From Haematobacter missouriensis (GTDB taxonomy: Bacteria > Pseudomonadota > Alphaproteobacteria > Rhodobacterales > Rhodobacteraceae), in assembly GCF_000740775.1 (NCBI RefSeq), contig NZ_JFGS01000023.1, forward strand, positions 1 through 60,364: a DNA stretch of 60,364 bases, in the 5' to 3' direction. Under the pieces are notes generated by a model. That model was not told the DNA's origin, did not search any database, and was given only the letters and a program-made list of their open reading frames with translations. Position numbers and translations under genes: made by a program. Positions 42,493-53,426 of this stretch are shown piece by piece (position 1 is the stretch's first letter; every line of letters begins with the position of its first letter).

Positions 42493-43475
42493 AGCGCGCC
42501 CCCTTTCATCTCTCGCATCAGCCGCCACAGCAGGTAGGGCGCGCCAAGCAGCCCCGTCATGACCCCGGCGGGCAGTTCCACGCCGGGAATGACCGTGCGC
42601 GCCAGCGTATCCGCGCCCGCCAGCACCACCGCCCCCGCAGCGGCTGCAGCCAGCATCCGCCCCGCAAGGCCCCGCGCCCCGCTCAACCGCTGGCCGAGCG
42701 GGGGCGCCATCAGCGCGACAAAGGGCACGGGCCCCGCCACCGCAACCGCAACCGCGGCGAGCAGCACGCCCGTCGCGACAAGCATCCGCCGCGCCGCCGC
42801 CACCCGAAGGCCAAGCGCACGCGCCATCTCCTCGCCAAGCTCGAGCGCGGCGAGCCAGCGCATCTGGCCCAGCAGGAGGATCGCCAACACCCCGCCCGGC
42901 AGCCAGACCTGCGCCACGTGCCCCCAGTCGCGCGCGGCGAGGGAGCCGGTCATCCAGCGCTGCGCCTCTGCGGCCGTGTTGCTGGGCAGGCTCGACATCA
43001 GGAACATGGCCAGCGCGGAAGTCACGAAACCGACGCCGAGACCCACGAGGATCACCGTGAGCGGCGGCACCGCATGTCCCCGCCGATAGCTGAGCAAGGC
43101 GACCAGAAGCGCCGCCGCCAGACCACCCCCCGCGGCGAGGAGCGGCATCGGCCACATCAGGCCGAGCGCGGTGCCCGCCACCACCGCCAGCGCCGCGCCC
43201 GAGGTGAAGCCGATCAGGTCGGGCGAAGCCAGCGGATTGCGGAACAGCGTCTGGAACAGCGCCCCCGACAGGCCGAGCGCCGCCCCGGCCCCCAGCGCCA
43301 CCGCCACCCGCGGCCCGCGGAAGGTGGAGAGCATCATCGCGCCCGCCCCCTCCCCCGTGACCGCGCCGTGCCACAGCACATCCGGGCCGACCCAGACCTG
43401 CCCGAAGGCCAACCCCGCCAGCCCGGCGATCAGGAGCAGCACCGGCAGAAGCAGGGCCGGCCTCCGCGCGCTCAT
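42489..43475 (-). CDS. ferric siderophore ABC transporter permease, second subunit
   Basis: A 328-residue FecCD-family permease with about nine to ten hydrophobic segments and the family stretches RGPRVAVALGAGAALGLSGALFQTLFRNPLASPD and the late GPVPFVALMAPPLGQRL. It overlaps both neighbours by 4 bp. The further upstream open frame is the antisense-free overlap with the first permease and is not part of this protein. Confidence 0.9.
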   Translation of the reverse strand: MSARRPALLLPVLLLIAGLAGLAFGQVWVGPDVLWHGAVTGEGAGAMMLSTFRGPRVAVALGAGAALGLSGALFQTLFRNPLASPDLIGFTSGAALAVVAGTALGLMWPMPLLAAGGGLAAALLVALLSYRRGHAVPPLTVILVGLGVGFVTSALAMFLMSSLPSNTAAEAQRWMTGSLAARDWGHVAQVWLPGGVLAILLLGQMRWLAALELGEEMARALGLRVAAARRMLVATGVLLAAVAVAVAGPVPFVALMAPPLGQRLSGARGLAGRMLAAAAAGAVVLAGADTLARTVIPGVELPAGVMTGLLGAPYLLWRLMREMKGGAL

Positions 43476-44461
43476 GCCTCCTCTCCCGGCCGCACGCCCC
43501 GCGCGATCCACAGAAATACCGGCCCGCCGATGACTGCCGTCATCACGCCCACGCGGACCTCCGAAGGCGCCAGCACCAGCCGCCCCAGCGTATCGCTGGC
43601 CAGCAGCAGCGCCGCGCCCAGCAGCAGCGACACGGCCAGCTCCACCCGCAGGCGGTGGCCGACCAGCCGCCGCGCGAGGGGGGGCACCACCAGTCCCAGA
43701 AAGGCGATCGGCCCCGCGACTGCGACAGCAGCCCCTGTGGTCAGCGCAACAGCGGCCAGTGCCGCGGCCTGCGTCCGGCCGGGATGCGCGCCAAGGCCCC
43801 GCGCCATCGCATCTCCGAGCGACAGCGCCTCGATCCGCGGGGCGATCATCAGCGCGATCGCCGCACCCCACGCGCCCGCCAGCGCCATCGCGGCCAGCGG
43901 GCGGGCATGGGCCTGCGCCAGCGAACCGGCCACCCAGAACCGCATGACATCCAGCGCATCCTGCCGGATCAGCACCACTCCGGTGACGAGCGACAGCAGC
44001 AGCGCGTTCAGCGCAGCCCCGGCCAGCGTCATCCGCATCGGTCCTGCACCCCCATGCATCCCGCCCGCCAGCAGGAACACTGCCGTCGCCGCCAGCGCCG
44101 CGCCTGGAAAGGTCAGCGCGCTCGCCGTCGCCTGATCCATTCCGCCGAACAACAGGGTGCCGCCAAGCAAGGCAAATGCCGCCCCGGCGTTGATGCCCAG
44201 AAGGCCCGGATCGGCCAGCGGGTTGCGGGTCATCGCCTGCAACACGGTGCCGGCCACGCCAAGCGCGCCGCCCGCGATCACCGCCGCCGCGATCCGCGGC
44301 CCGCGGACGAGCGCCAGCGCCACGTGATCGGCATTCGCCGGATCATAGCCGCCGCGGATCAGGTCGAGAAACACCGAAGGCGCGATGGGCCGCACCCCCA
44401 CCGCCAGCGACAGTGCCGCCGCCAGCAGCAAAAGCGCCGCCGACCAGACGACCCCCCTCAC
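43472..44461 (-). CDS. ferric siderophore ABC transporter permease, first subunit
   Basis: A 329-residue FecCD-family permease (ALVRGPRIAAAVIAGGALGVAGTVLQAMTRNPLADPGLLG, and GPIAFLGLVVPPLARRL near the C-terminus). It starts with GTG at 44461, overlapping the binding-protein stop (GTGA). With the next permease it forms the inner-membrane channel for ferric siderophore. Confidence 0.9.
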   Translation of the reverse strand: MRGVVWSAALLLLAAALSLAVGVRPIAPSVFLDLIRGGYDPANADHVALALVRGPRIAAAVIAGGALGVAGTVLQAMTRNPLADPGLLGINAGAAFALLGGTLLFGGMDQATASALTFPGAALAATAVFLLAGGMHGGAGPMRMTLAGAALNALLLSLVTGVVLIRQDALDVMRFWVAGSLAQAHARPLAAMALAGAWGAAIALMIAPRIEALSLGDAMARGLGAHPGRTQAAALAAVALTTGAAVAVAGPIAFLGLVVPPLARRLVGHRLRVELAVSLLLGAALLLASDTLGRLVLAPSEVRVGVMTAVIGGPVFLWIARGVRPGEEA

Positions 44462-45492
44462 GGGGCAAGCCCCGCTCGTGCCGCCGAAGGCACCACCGTG
44501 GCCGGATCGCCATCCACCGCCAGCACGATCTCCGGCTCGATCTCGCGCAGCGCATAGGGCAGCGACAGCACCGTGCCGAATGACAGCGCCCCCGTCAGCA
44601 CGGTATCGGCCAGTATCTCCCGCCCCTCGCGGAAGGCGCGCATCGTCCGGCGCATGGGAAGCGCCGCAATGTCCGGCGCACGGGCGAAATCGGAAATCCA
44701 GACGATCAGATCGGCGGCGATGGGAGTGAAATCTTCGGAGGAAATCGTGGTGTAGAATCCGTCGATGGCCGAAAGCTCCCGTAGTCCGGCGGGCTGGCCG
44801 AAGCCGATCTCCCGCAGAAAGCGCGCCCGCGTGTCATCGGCTGTGAAAGCCCCTGTCTGGCCGCTGTCCTGCCAGGCGGCAACGGCGGTCATGCGCTGCC
44901 AGTCGGGGTGGCGCGCGCGGATCGCGGCGAACTCCGCCTCCAGTCCCGCCACCAGCCGCCCGGCCTCCGCCTCCCGGCCCGTGGCGCGGCCCAGAACCTC
45001 CGTCATTGCCTGCCACGACGTGCCATAGGGGGTCGTTCCCTCCGCCTGCATCAGCACCGGGGCGATCTGCGAGAGCAGCGCATATTCCTCCCCGGACATG
45101 CCCGAGCCGATCCCGACGATCAGGTCCGGGCGCAGGCTCGCCACCGTCTCCGCGGAAATCTCTCCGCCGATCACCACGGGCGACGCATCGCCCAGCCGGT
45201 CCTGCGCCCAGGGCCAGACGCCGTAGTTGTAATCGCCATACCACCGCCGGATCGCCACCGGCACGACGCCAAGCGCCAGCAGCGGATCCTGCGTATTCGC
45301 ACCGAGCGAGACAACCCGCCGCGCGGGCGCGGGGAGTACGATCTCCCCCATCGCGTGACGAAAGCGCAGCCCGCCCTCCCCCGCCGCCCGCAGCACCCGA
45401 GGCGCCGCCAGCATACCTGCCGCGCCCAGAAGCACGCTCCGCCGTGACAGGGCGCGGGGAGCAAAACGGGGCAAGGCCGGGAAAAGCGGCAT
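44458..45492 (-). CDS. ferric siderophore-binding protein
   Basis: A 344-residue periplasmic binding protein of the FepB/FhuD class. The N-terminus has a Tat-like signal (ALSRRSVLLGAAGMLAAPRVLRAA). The mature part shows ARRVVSLGANTQDPLLALGV and SAETVASLRPDLIVGIG. I prefer the ATG at 45492, since GAGGAG lies 7 nt upstream; an upstream GTG overlaps the receptor stop. It takes ferric siderophore from the outer-membrane receptor to the permeases. Confidence 0.88.
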   Translation of the reverse strand: MPLFPALPRFAPRALSRRSVLLGAAGMLAAPRVLRAAGEGGLRFRHAMGEIVLPAPARRVVSLGANTQDPLLALGVVPVAIRRWYGDYNYGVWPWAQDRLGDASPVVIGGEISAETVASLRPDLIVGIGSGMSGEEYALLSQIAPVLMQAEGTTPYGTSWQAMTEVLGRATGREAEAGRLVAGLEAEFAAIRARHPDWQRMTAVAAWQDSGQTGAFTADDTRARFLREIGFGQPAGLRELSAIDGFYTTISSEDFTPIAADLIVWISDFARAPDIAALPMRRTMRAFREGREILADTVLTGALSFGTVLSLPYALREIEPEIVLAVDGDPATVVPSAARAGLAP

Positions 45493-45506
45493 GGGGGTCT
45501 CCTCTG

Positions 45507-47624
45507 TCACCAGGTGTATTTCAGCGTCGCGGTCACAGTCCGCCCGTCGCTGAAATACTCGGTGCCGTGATAGTCGGTGACAAGGTAGTGCCGGTCGAAC
45601 AGGTTCGACACGTTGGCCTGAAGCAGCACGTCCTCCGTCAGCCTATAGCTCGCCATCGCGTCGAACACGGCATAGCCGCCGACCCGCACAGTGTTTGCAT
45701 CGTCGCCATAGGTGCCGTCCATGTACCGCATACCGCCACCGATGCGCACGTCGCCGCGCGCGGCAGTGCCCGGGAAGGTGTAGTCCGCCCAGATCGCGCC
45801 GATATGACGCGGCACCCGCGCGGGCCGGTTGCCCAGATTGCCCTGCACGCCGTCCTCGCGTATTTCGGCATCCCAATAGGCATATGCAAAGGTGAGGTTG
45901 AGGTTGTCCAGCACCTCGCCCTTCGCCTCCAGTTCCAGCCCGCGCACCCCGATCTTGCCGATCTGGCGGTAGTTCACCGGGTCCACCTGAACGCTGACAT
46001 TGGTCTGGGTCAGGTCAAAGACGGCGGCGGTCAGCAGCGCCTCCGTGCCGGAGGGCCGGTATTTGACACCGGCCTCATACTGCTTGCCCTTCTTCGGATC
46101 GCTCGCTGGCGCCCAAGGGTCCGGCTCGAAGCTCTCCGAATAGTTGGCGTAGAACGACAGGTCCGGGGTCGCCTTGTAGGTCACGCCCGCGCGCTTGGTG
46201 AAGGCGTTGAAGTCGCGATCCGCCCGGCCCGGCCCCCGGTAATCGCCCGCGCCATAGTCGATATCTATATTGGTCCGGTCGTAGCGCCCTCCGAAGGTCA
46301 GGATCCAGCGGTCGTCGAAGGTCAGTTCCTGCTGGAGATAGAGCGCGTGGGTCGTCTGCTCCGGCCGCCAGTCGATATAGGGTCCGAGCGCCACGCAGCC
46401 CCGCCCACAATAGGCGATATCGAAAATGTCGAGCGGCCCGGCGGTGCCGACCTTGGCCAGCTCGTCCACCCTGATCCAGCTGTATTCGTAACCCGCCAGC
46501 GTCCGGCCCCGCACATCACCGAAGCTCGTGTCGAACTGCAGCTGGTTGTCGATGGCGAACTGCCGGGCCTTGCTCCCCACGAAGAAGGAAGTCCGGTCCG
46601 CCGTGGGATCGGTGGAGGCGCCATAGACCTGCCGGTAATCCAGATCGAGCCACGAATACCGCGCGTTCTGCCGGAAGGTGAGCCCGCCGCCGAAATCATG
46701 GCTCAGCAGATAGCCGAGGCTTTTCTGCCGCGTGTCGAACGTATTGAAATCCGGCTCCCCCAGGAACGTCCTGTAGCCCAGCCGGTCCGCCGTTCCCTTC
46801 GGAAAGCCGGTCCCCGGCCAGCCGTCCCGCCGGTTGTAGTCGCCCAGCAGCGTGAGCGAGGTAGCCTCCGTCGGCGCCCATGTCAGCGCCGCACCCAGAT
46901 AGCGGCGGTCATCGGGGGAGTGGTCGTAGTAGCCCTCCGCCTCCTGCGCCTTGCCGGTCAGCCGGTAGCTCAGCGTCCTGTCCGCTGTCGCATCGCCGAA
47001 GTCGAACCCCGCCTCCGTATGGTCGTCGCCGAGCGTGGTATAGACCTCCCCGAACCTGTAGGGGCGCGGCATCTTGGTGACGGAGTTGATGACCCCGCCG
47101 GGAGAGGACAGCCCGAACAGCGATGAGTTGGACCCCTTCAACACCTCGACCCGCTCCAGCCCATAGGGCTCCAGCCGCCCGAAGGTCCAGCCGAAGCCGC
47201 GCGTGGGCAGCCCGTCGCGGAAGGTCAGAAGGGTATTCTGATCGAACCCCCGGATACGGATGTAGTCGTATCGGTCGTCGCTGCCCCATTCGTTGACCAG
47301 CACCCCCGCCGTGTAGCTGACGACCTGCTCCAGCGTCTGGGCACCGCGGCTTTCGATCTCCTTCTGCGACACGACGGAAACGGAGGCGGAGGTGTCGAGC
47401 GCATCGCTCGCCATCTTGTTCGCGCTCACCTGAAGCCGCGGAGCGAAGGTGACGGCATCGCCGCCCGCCTGACTGTCGATGACGACAGGGCTCAGGCCCA
47501 CCGCCGCCTGCGCAGCTTCCGCTGCGACCCCCTGTGCCGTCGCGGCGACCGGCAGCAATGCTGTCGCGCCACATAAGGCCACAATGTGCCAGCCGCGATA
47601 TCCGTCTTGCCGATTGGATGCCAT
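45507..47624 (-). CDS. TonB-dependent siderophore receptor
   Basis: A 705-residue outer-membrane receptor. A signal peptide (to about AATAQG) is followed by a plug domain (SVSVVSQKEIESRGAQTLEQVVSYTAGV, YDYIRIRGFDQNT, RVEVLKGSNSSLFGLSSPGGVIN) and a long beta-barrel ending in an aromatic residue (TATLKYTW), as expected for barrel insertion. It resembles FpvA/FhuE-type ferric siderophore receptors. It is the first gene of the iron operon and 14 bp precede the binding-protein gene. Confidence 0.92.
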   Translation of the reverse strand: MASNRQDGYRGWHIVALCGATALLPVAATAQGVAAEAAQAAVGLSPVVIDSQAGGDAVTFAPRLQVSANKMASDALDTSASVSVVSQKEIESRGAQTLEQVVSYTAGVLVNEWGSDDRYDYIRIRGFDQNTLLTFRDGLPTRGFGWTFGRLEPYGLERVEVLKGSNSSLFGLSSPGGVINSVTKMPRPYRFGEVYTTLGDDHTEAGFDFGDATADRTLSYRLTGKAQEAEGYYDHSPDDRRYLGAALTWAPTEATSLTLLGDYNRRDGWPGTGFPKGTADRLGYRTFLGEPDFNTFDTRQKSLGYLLSHDFGGGLTFRQNARYSWLDLDYRQVYGASTDPTADRTSFFVGSKARQFAIDNQLQFDTSFGDVRGRTLAGYEYSWIRVDELAKVGTAGPLDIFDIAYCGRGCVALGPYIDWRPEQTTHALYLQQELTFDDRWILTFGGRYDRTNIDIDYGAGDYRGPGRADRDFNAFTKRAGVTYKATPDLSFYANYSESFEPDPWAPASDPKKGKQYEAGVKYRPSGTEALLTAAVFDLTQTNVSVQVDPVNYRQIGKIGVRGLELEAKGEVLDNLNLTFAYAYWDAEIREDGVQGNLGNRPARVPRHIGAIWADYTFPGTAARGDVRIGGGMRYMDGTYGDDANTVRVGGYAVFDAMASYRLTEDVLLQANVSNLFDRHYLVTDYHGTEYFSDGRTVTATLKYTW

Positions 47625-48056
47625 GCCGTCGCCCCCGCAGGATGTGATTTCGGCTGGCGCGCGGGCGGAATCCCCTGGCTGGCGGTTTGCAGCCTTCCTA
47701 CAGGGGACATCCTGCGATGAAAAGCGTCATTGACGGCTTTTTCGGGGGTCCGCCCCCCACTCCGGCGGCGCGCTATCTCGTGCTTCCGTTTCCGCTGGGC
47801 GGTGCCTTGCGCGCTCAGTTCCGCGCTCAGGAAACTGCGCTCCCGACATGCCAAATGCGCCGCGTCCCCTCCCTCCGGGTGCTCCGCCGCAATATGTCGA
47901 AAAATTGGGCTACAAAACCCGCGCCGGGAAGCGTAAGCACGTCCTGCTACGGAGGAACCCATTTCAGCAGCGCGCGGGCCCGCCCGTGCCAGCCAGACAC
48001 ATCTCATCCGGCTCCGCCTCACGCGGGCGCTGGAGAGCCAAACGGAAGATGATCCC
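47625..48056. promoter_or_regulatory. divergent region between the receptor gene and ilvD
   Basis: This 432-bp region must hold the promoters of the iron operon (leftward) and ilvD (rightward). I cannot point to a convincing Fur, RirA or Irr box by eye. No gene is seen; small open frames lack supporting signals. Confidence 0.4.
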
Positions 48057-49901
48057 ATGCCCGCCTATCGTTCCCGCACCACCACGCACGGCCGCAACAT
48101 GGCAGGGGCCCGCGGTCTCTGGCGCGCCACCGGCATGAAGGACGGCGATTTCGGCAAGCCGATCATCGCCGTGGTAAACTCCTTCACCCAGTTCGTGCCA
48201 GGCCACGTCCACCTCAAGGATCTGGGCCAGCTCGTCGCGCGGGAGATCGAGGCCGCGGGCGGCGTCGCCAAGGAATTCAGCACAATCGCGGTCGATGACG
48301 GCATCGCCATGGGCCATGACGGGATGCTCTACTCGCTGCCCTCGCGGGAGATCATCGCCGACAGCGTGGAATACATGGTCAACGCCCATTGCGCCGATGC
48401 GATGGTCTGCATCTCAAACTGCGACAAGATCACCCCCGGCATGCTGAACGCGGCCATGCGACTCAACATCCCGGCGGTGTTCGTCTCCGGCGGGCCGATG
48501 GAGGCGGGCAAGGTCGTCCTGCATGGCAAGACCGTGGCGCTCGACCTTGTCGATGCAATGGTCGCCGCCGCCGACGACAAGGTGTCGGACGAGGATGTGA
48601 AGGTCATCGAACGCTCCGCCTGCCCGACCTGCGGATCGTGCTCGGGCATGTTCACCGCGAATTCGATGAACTGTCTGACGGAGGCGCTCGGCCTGTCGCT
48701 GCCGGGCAACGGCTCCACGCTCGCCACCCATGCCGACCGCAAGCGCCTCTTCGTGGAAGCGGGTCACCTGATCGTCGATCTGGCCAAGCGCTATTATGAG
48801 CAGGACGACGCCTCCATCCTGCCCCGCAACGTGGCCAACAAGCGCGCCTTCGAGAATGCCATGTCGCTCGACATCGCCATGGGCGGGTCGACCAATACCG
48901 TGCTCCACATCCTCGCCGCCGCCTATGAGGGCGGGATCGACTTCGACATGGCCGATATCGACCGGCTGTCGCGCCGCGTCCCCTGCCTGTCCAAGGTCGC
49001 GCCGGCGAAGAACGACGTGCACATGGAGGATGTTCACCGCGCGGGCGGGATCATGGCGATCCTTGGCCAGCTGGAGGCCGCGGGCCTTCTGCACCGCGAC
49101 ACGCCCACCGTCCACACCCCCACGCTGGGCGAGGCGATCGACCGCTGGGACATCTCCCGCACCCAGTCGGAAACCGTGCGCACCTTCTTCAAGGCCGCGC
49201 CCGGCGGCGTGCCGACGCAGGTGGCCTTCAGCCAGTCCTCCCGCTGGGACGACCTGGACCTGGACCGGGAGAACGGCGTCATCCGGTCTGCGCAGCACCC
49301 GTTCTCCAAGGACGGCGGTCTCGCGGTGCTGAAGGGCAACATCGCGCTCGACGGCTGCATCGTGAAGACGGCGGGGGTGGACGAATCCATTCTGAAATTC
49401 ACCGGCCCCGCGGTGGTCTTTGAAAGTCAGGACGCGGCGGTGAAGGGTATTCTCGGCGGAGCGGTGAAGGCAGGCGACGTGGTCGTAATCCGCTATGAGG
49501 GGCCGAAGGGTGGTCCCGGCATGCAGGAGATGCTCTACCCCACCAGCTACCTGAAATCCCGCGGCCTCGGCAAATCCTGCGCGCTCATCACCGACGGACG
49601 GTTCTCCGGCGGCACGTCGGGCCTCTCCATCGGCCATGCCTCGCCGGAGGCGGCGCAGGGTGGCGCCATCGGTCTCGTCCGGGACGGCGACATGATCGCC
49701 ATCGACATCCCGAACCGCACCATCGACCTCATGGTGGATGTGCCCGAACTCGACCGCCGCCGGGAGGAGCAGGACCGGCGCGGCTGGAAACCCGCCGAAG
49801 CGCGCAAGCGCAACGTGACGACCGCGCTGAAAGCCTATGCCGCCTTCGCCTCCTCCGCCGACAAGGGCGCAGTGCGCATCCTCGGTGATCTGGCGGACTG
49901 A
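48057..49901 (+). CDS. ilvD: dihydroxy-acid dehydratase
   Basis: A complete 614-residue IlvD. Iron-sulfur ligands lie in [10 protein letters not shown] and [11 protein letters not shown]; other landmarks are [23 protein letters not shown], and the C-terminal [13 protein letters not shown]. The enzyme makes the 2-keto acid precursors of valine, leucine and isoleucine in the cytoplasm. Finding this single biosynthetic gene on an accessory replicon suggests either a chromid-like status or a second copy. Its iron-sulfur cluster may link it to the neighbouring iron operon, though this could be chance. Confidence 0.96.
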   Translation: MPAYRSRTTTHGRNMAGARGLWRATGMKDGDFGKPIIAVVNSFTQFVPGHVHLKDLGQLVAREIEAAGGVAKEFSTIAVDDGIAMGHDGMLYSLPSREIIADSVEYMVNAHCADAMVCISNCDKITPGMLNAAMRLNIPAVFVSGGPMEAGKVVLHGKTVALDLVDAMVAAADDKVSDEDVKVIERSACPTCGSCSGMFTANSMNCLTEALGLSLPGNGSTLATHADRKRLFVEAGHLIVDLAKRYYEQDDASILPRNVANKRAFENAMSLDIAMGGSTNTVLHILAAAYEGGIDFDMADIDRLSRRVPCLSKVAPAKNDVHMEDVHRAGGIMAILGQLEAAGLLHRDTPTVHTPTLGEAIDRWDISRTQSETVRTFFKAAPGGVPTQVAFSQSSRWDDLDLDRENGVIRSAQHPFSKDGGLAVLKGNIALDGCIVKTAGVDESILKFTGPAVVFESQDAAVKGILGGAVKAGDVVVIRYEGPKGGPGMQEMLYPTSYLKSRGLGKSCALITDGRFSGGTSGLSIGHASPEAAQGGAIGLVRDGDMIAIDIPNRTIDLMVDVPELDRRREEQDRRGWKPAEARKRNVTTALKAYAAFASSADKGAVRILGDLAD

Positions 49902-51202
49902 TCCGGCAGCGCCAATCCCTCCGGGCGGCATCGGCTCCGATGCCACGCCCGGAGAACACCTTTGACGGCTGCCTGCCCCCGCCCGGGGCAGGCGGCCGTG
50001 ACTCCACATTTCCCGTATGTCCGGAGATGACCCTCGCGACCCCGCGCGCGACAGGTGCGGCGCCCAAGAGTGCCCGGGATCAAGGCCCTGCTCGCTTCAG
50101 TTCTTCGTCCGTCGCGTATGACCCGTCTCACCGGAGCGCGCATGTCACCCGCCATGCACGATGCGCCTCTCCGCCCTTGCAACCCTTGCGACCGGTCGTG
50201 AGAGCATCCCTCGCTCAGGGAGCCTCCGAACCGGACATCGGCAGGATGGGCGGGTGCGGCAAGCCCCTTTCCTACAGCCCGGGCACCTTCCAGCGCCCTG
50301 ACAACGGAAGCAGGATAAGAACCCACAGCCGACGCCGCGAACGGACAGGCGCGGAAGCGGCAGGGGCGGGTGATCTTCGCTGGACCATAGCACCGGGCGC
50401 ACAACACTCCCCCCGCAGCTCTTTGGGAGACCAGCATAGAAACCCGCTAACAGGCTGATGAAAAAGGTTTTCTGGCCTGTTTTGGAGCAGGGATCGTTTG
50501 CCATCTGACGAAATCCAGCCGGAAAGCCGTATACCTCCGTTCGTTTCCGAGCCGATTTCCGATCCCGCACATAGGCATGACACTTCAGGACTTTTCAGCA
50601 GCCTGCCAAAGCGCAATGGGCGCCCACTCCTGCGGGCACAGGGCCGCGGGCAGGCGCTGCGGCCGTAGCCGGCGAACAAACGACAAGCGCGTGCGCGGAA
50701 CGCGCGGTTCACCGCCACGGAATATCACCGGCGGCGCGGGCCGTATCAACAAACCGCGCTTATCGTGCACGAGGGCGACGACGTGTATCCTGCAGAGAAA
50801 CGCGCACATAGGATCGATGCCGGATTCTTGCCGCGCGCCCTTGCCGGAACTGCCCCTGCCGGAGCGGCAAGCACCCGTATGGAAGCAACAGCGGCAAGCC
50901 ACCGCAAGCTCTCTTAGAGCCCGCGGTCTTAGCTGCAGTTCGAACGACAGGCAGCCCCGCATCCTCGGCATCAGGCAGATGCCCCCGTGGAAATGCACCT
51001 GCCCCGCGAATGCGCCACGAATACATCGATCAGGTTCGCGACCGTGCACCCGACTCTGCGCCCGCCCACGCTGCGCCCTCTCATGGGGACGTCCTTCGAG
51101 CGGTCCGCCCCACCGTCATCGTTCCGCCACGTTTCCGCAGCCCCGCTGTCATGCGGAGCCGCTAGCAGGAGCCCCGGCACACCCCATGAAGGAGTTCTCC
51201 GA
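49902..51202. other. long gene-free stretch with one dispersed repeat
   Basis: About 1.3 kb without a credible gene. Open frames on both strands overlap each other and have no motifs. A repeat copy lies at 50451-50605. The last ~60 bp should hold the promoter and the ribosome-binding site of the phytase-like gene. Confidence 0.5.
50451..50605 (+). repeat. ~155-bp MITE-like element
   Basis: It begins CAGGCTGATGAAAA and ends with TTTTCAGCAGCCTG. The interior shares tctggcctgt, tttggagc and gcacataggcatgacacttc blocks with the copies at 1208 and 14072. There is no gene inside and no clear target-site duplication. Confidence 0.72.
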
Positions 51203-52558
51203 ATGCGCCCCTCTACCGCCACGGCGATGGCCGTCGCGCTCACCACGCTCGCAGCACCCGCTTTCGCCGAAGAGACCTTTTCCGCCACGCTCGCGGGTCA
51301 TGCCCTTCTGCCCGCATTCACGCTGATCGCCCCGCCCGCCGACGCGCCGCGCGACCTGTGGGTCTCGGGCAAGTTCACCGGCCCCGCAAGGAATGATCAG
51401 CCGATGAGCGTGGCCGGCGATGTCGGCAAGGCCTACGGCAACCATCCGACCGGCCTCTCCTTTCCCTTCCTCGGCCAGCCGGTGCAGGGCATGTCCGGTG
51501 TCGCCATGAACCGCGCGCCGGACGGAAGCTGGTTCACGCTCACCGACAACGGCTTCGGCACCAAGGCCAACAGCGCCGACGCCATGCTGTTCTTCCACCG
51601 TCTCGCGCCCGATTTCACCACCGGCAAGGTCACGCGGCTGGAGACGGTGTTTCTCCGCGATCCCGACCGCAGGGTGCCCTTCCGCATCGCGAACGAGGGC
51701 ACCGACAGCCGCTACCTGACGGGCGCGGACTTCGACCCTGAAAGCATCCAGTTCCACGACGGCACCATCTGGATCGGCGAGGAATTCGGCCCCTCCCTGC
51801 TTCGTGTCGCCCCCGATGGCCGCATCCTCTCCGTCCACCGCACGAAGCTCGATGGGGCCACGCTCTCGGGGCCGGACAGCCCCGGCGTGACGGTGCCCGC
51901 CGAACCCGGCAAGGACTTCCGGGTGCAGCGCTCCGGCGGATATGAGGGCATGGGTCTGCAACCAGGCAGCGGGCTGCTCTGGGCCATGCTCGAAAAGCCG
52001 CTGCTGGTGGAAGGCGGCAAGACGGAGGGCGACTTCCTCCGCGTCATGACCTTCGACACCGCTGCGGGAGACTGGACGGGCGACAGCTACCGCTTCCGCC
52101 TCTCCGAAGGTGCGACCGCGATCGGGGACTTCAACTTCATCGACGCCACCCGCGCGCTGGTCATCGAACGCGACAATGGCGAAGGCGACGCCGCCCGCGC
52201 CTGCGCGCCGGGGTCCGACGACTGGTCCGCCTGCTACCCGCAGCCCGCAAAGGTGAAGAACATCGTTCTGGTCGATACCGCCAGCGTGGACGATCAGGGC
52301 TATATCCGCCGCATCGCCCATGTGAACCTGCTCGACATCGCGGACCCGGAGGGCAAGGCACTTCCCGCCCACAAACCCGCCGAAGGTCCGTTCACCTTCC
52401 CGTTCTTCACCATCGAGAACGTCGCGCGGGTGGACGAGACGCATATCCTCGTCGCCAACGACAACAACCTGCCGTTCTCCGGCGGGCGGGAGATCGGGCG
52501 CGCCGCGGATAACGAGTTCATCCTGCTCTCCGTCCCGGAGCTGCTGGCGGCACGCTGA
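51203..52558 (+). CDS. secreted esterase-like phytase-family protein
   Basis: A 451-residue exported protein. A signal peptide (MRPSTATAMAVALTTLAAPAFA) is followed by a domain with GMSGVAMNRAPDGSWFTLTDNG, TGADFDPESIQFHDGTIWIGEEFGPSLLRV and GYEGMGLQPGS, the layout of the 'esterase-like activity of phytase' family, likely a beta-propeller. It may release phosphate from organic esters in the periplasm. AAGGAG lies 8 nt before the ATG at 51203. It converges on the phosphonate importer genes, so both could serve phosphorus acquisition. Confidence 0.82.
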   Translation: MRPSTATAMAVALTTLAAPAFAEETFSATLAGHALLPAFTLIAPPADAPRDLWVSGKFTGPARNDQPMSVAGDVGKAYGNHPTGLSFPFLGQPVQGMSGVAMNRAPDGSWFTLTDNGFGTKANSADAMLFFHRLAPDFTTGKVTRLETVFLRDPDRRVPFRIANEGTDSRYLTGADFDPESIQFHDGTIWIGEEFGPSLLRVAPDGRILSVHRTKLDGATLSGPDSPGVTVPAEPGKDFRVQRSGGYEGMGLQPGSGLLWAMLEKPLLVEGGKTEGDFLRVMTFDTAAGDWTGDSYRFRLSEGATAIGDFNFIDATRALVIERDNGEGDAARACAPGSDDWSACYPQPAKVKNIVLVDTASVDDQGYIRRIAHVNLLDIADPEGKALPAHKPAEGPFTFPFFTIENVARVDETHILVANDNNLPFSGGREIGRAADNEFILLSVPELLAAR

Positions 52559-52570
52559 ACATGAACGCGC

Positions 52571-52594
52571 GCGCCCCGGAGCGATCCGGGGCGC
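52571..52594. terminator. terminator-like hairpin between convergent genes
   Basis: GCGCCCCGGA pairs perfectly with TCCGGGGCGC around the loop GCGA. It sits 12 bp after the phytase-like gene and 25 bp past the phnE stop on the other strand, so it could serve both. No T-run follows. Confidence 0.6.
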
Positions 52595-52619
52595 TGTCCT
52601 TCCTGCGCCGCCGCGATGG

Positions 52620-53426
52620 TCAGATGAACATCTGCCGCAGCTTCTGGGAGGCAAGATCCATCACCGATACCGTGATGACCACGATCAGCAGGATGGCCGA
52701 GGCCTGCGGATAGTAGAAGCCGCGCACCGCTTCGAACAGCACCTGCCCGATGCCCCCTGCCCCGATGATGCCCAGCACCGTGGCGGAGCGGATATTGGAT
52801 TCCAGCCGGTAGAGCGAAAAGGAAATCCACAGCGGCAACACCTGCGGGATCACCCCGAACACGATCTGCTGCACGCGGGAGGCGCCCGTTGTGCGGATCG
52901 CCTCCACCGGGCGGGGGTCGATCGCTTCCACCGCCTCGGAAAACAGCTTGGCCAGCACGCCCGTTGTATGGACGAACAGCGCCATAACGCCCGCGAACGG
53001 GCCAAGGCCCACGGCCACCACGAACAGCACCGCAAAGACGATCTCGTGGATGGCACGGAACAGGTCCATCAACCGGCGGACCGGCTGCAACACCCACCAC
53101 GGCGCCATGTTGTGGGCCGAGAGAATGCCGAAGGGCACCGACAGGATCACGGCGAGGAACGTCCCCCAGAGCGCGATCTGAATGGTGACGACCATCTCCT
53201 CCAGATAAAAGCGCCAGGCGGAGAAGTCCGGGTGCAGGAAGCCCCTCGCATATTCCGCCATGTTGCCCGCGTCGGTGAACAGATAGGTCCAGCGGTCCAT
53301 CTCCGCCGCCTGCCAGGACAGCGCGAGCGCGAGCGCGAACCCTCCTGCAAGGGCAAAGCCGCGCCAGCGCGTCGCGCGGGCCTCGGCAGCCTCGGCCGGG
53401 AGAGAGGGGGTGGCGATGTCTTGCAT
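52620..53426 (-). CDS. phnE: phosphonate ABC transporter permease
   Basis: A 268-residue PhnE-type permease. It has an N-terminal membrane segment, the ATPase docking loop ([25 protein letters not shown]), [21 protein letters not shown] and about five to six membrane segments. The start at 53426 is chosen for its GGAAGGA site. It should pair with PhnC and PhnD, but here it is separated from phnD by 1.25 kb holding a heptanucleotide array, so it may need its own promoter. Confidence 0.88.
   Translation of the reverse strand: MQDIATPSLPAEAAEARATRWRGFALAGGFALALALSWQAAEMDRWTYLFTDAGNMAEYARGFLHPDFSAWRFYLEEMVVTIQIALWGTFLAVILSVPFGILSAHNMAPWWVLQPVRRLMDLFRAIHEIVFAVLFVVAVGLGPFAGVMALFVHTTGVLAKLFSEAVEAIDPRPVEAIRTTGASRVQQIVFGVIPQVLPLWISFSLYRLESNIRSATVLGIIGAGGIGQVLFEAVRGFYYPQASAILLIVVITVSVMDLASQKLRQMFI

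Noticed and set aside
45006-47126. A ~700-codon open frame antisense to the TonB receptor
   Set aside because: The receptor on the opposite strand is complete and recognisable; the antisense product has no known motif and no ribosome-binding site.
49835-51326. Several overlapping open frames in the gap after ilvD
   Set aside because: They overlap on both strands, lack motifs and ribosome-binding sites, and one merely extends the phytase-like gene upstream of its clear signal peptide start.
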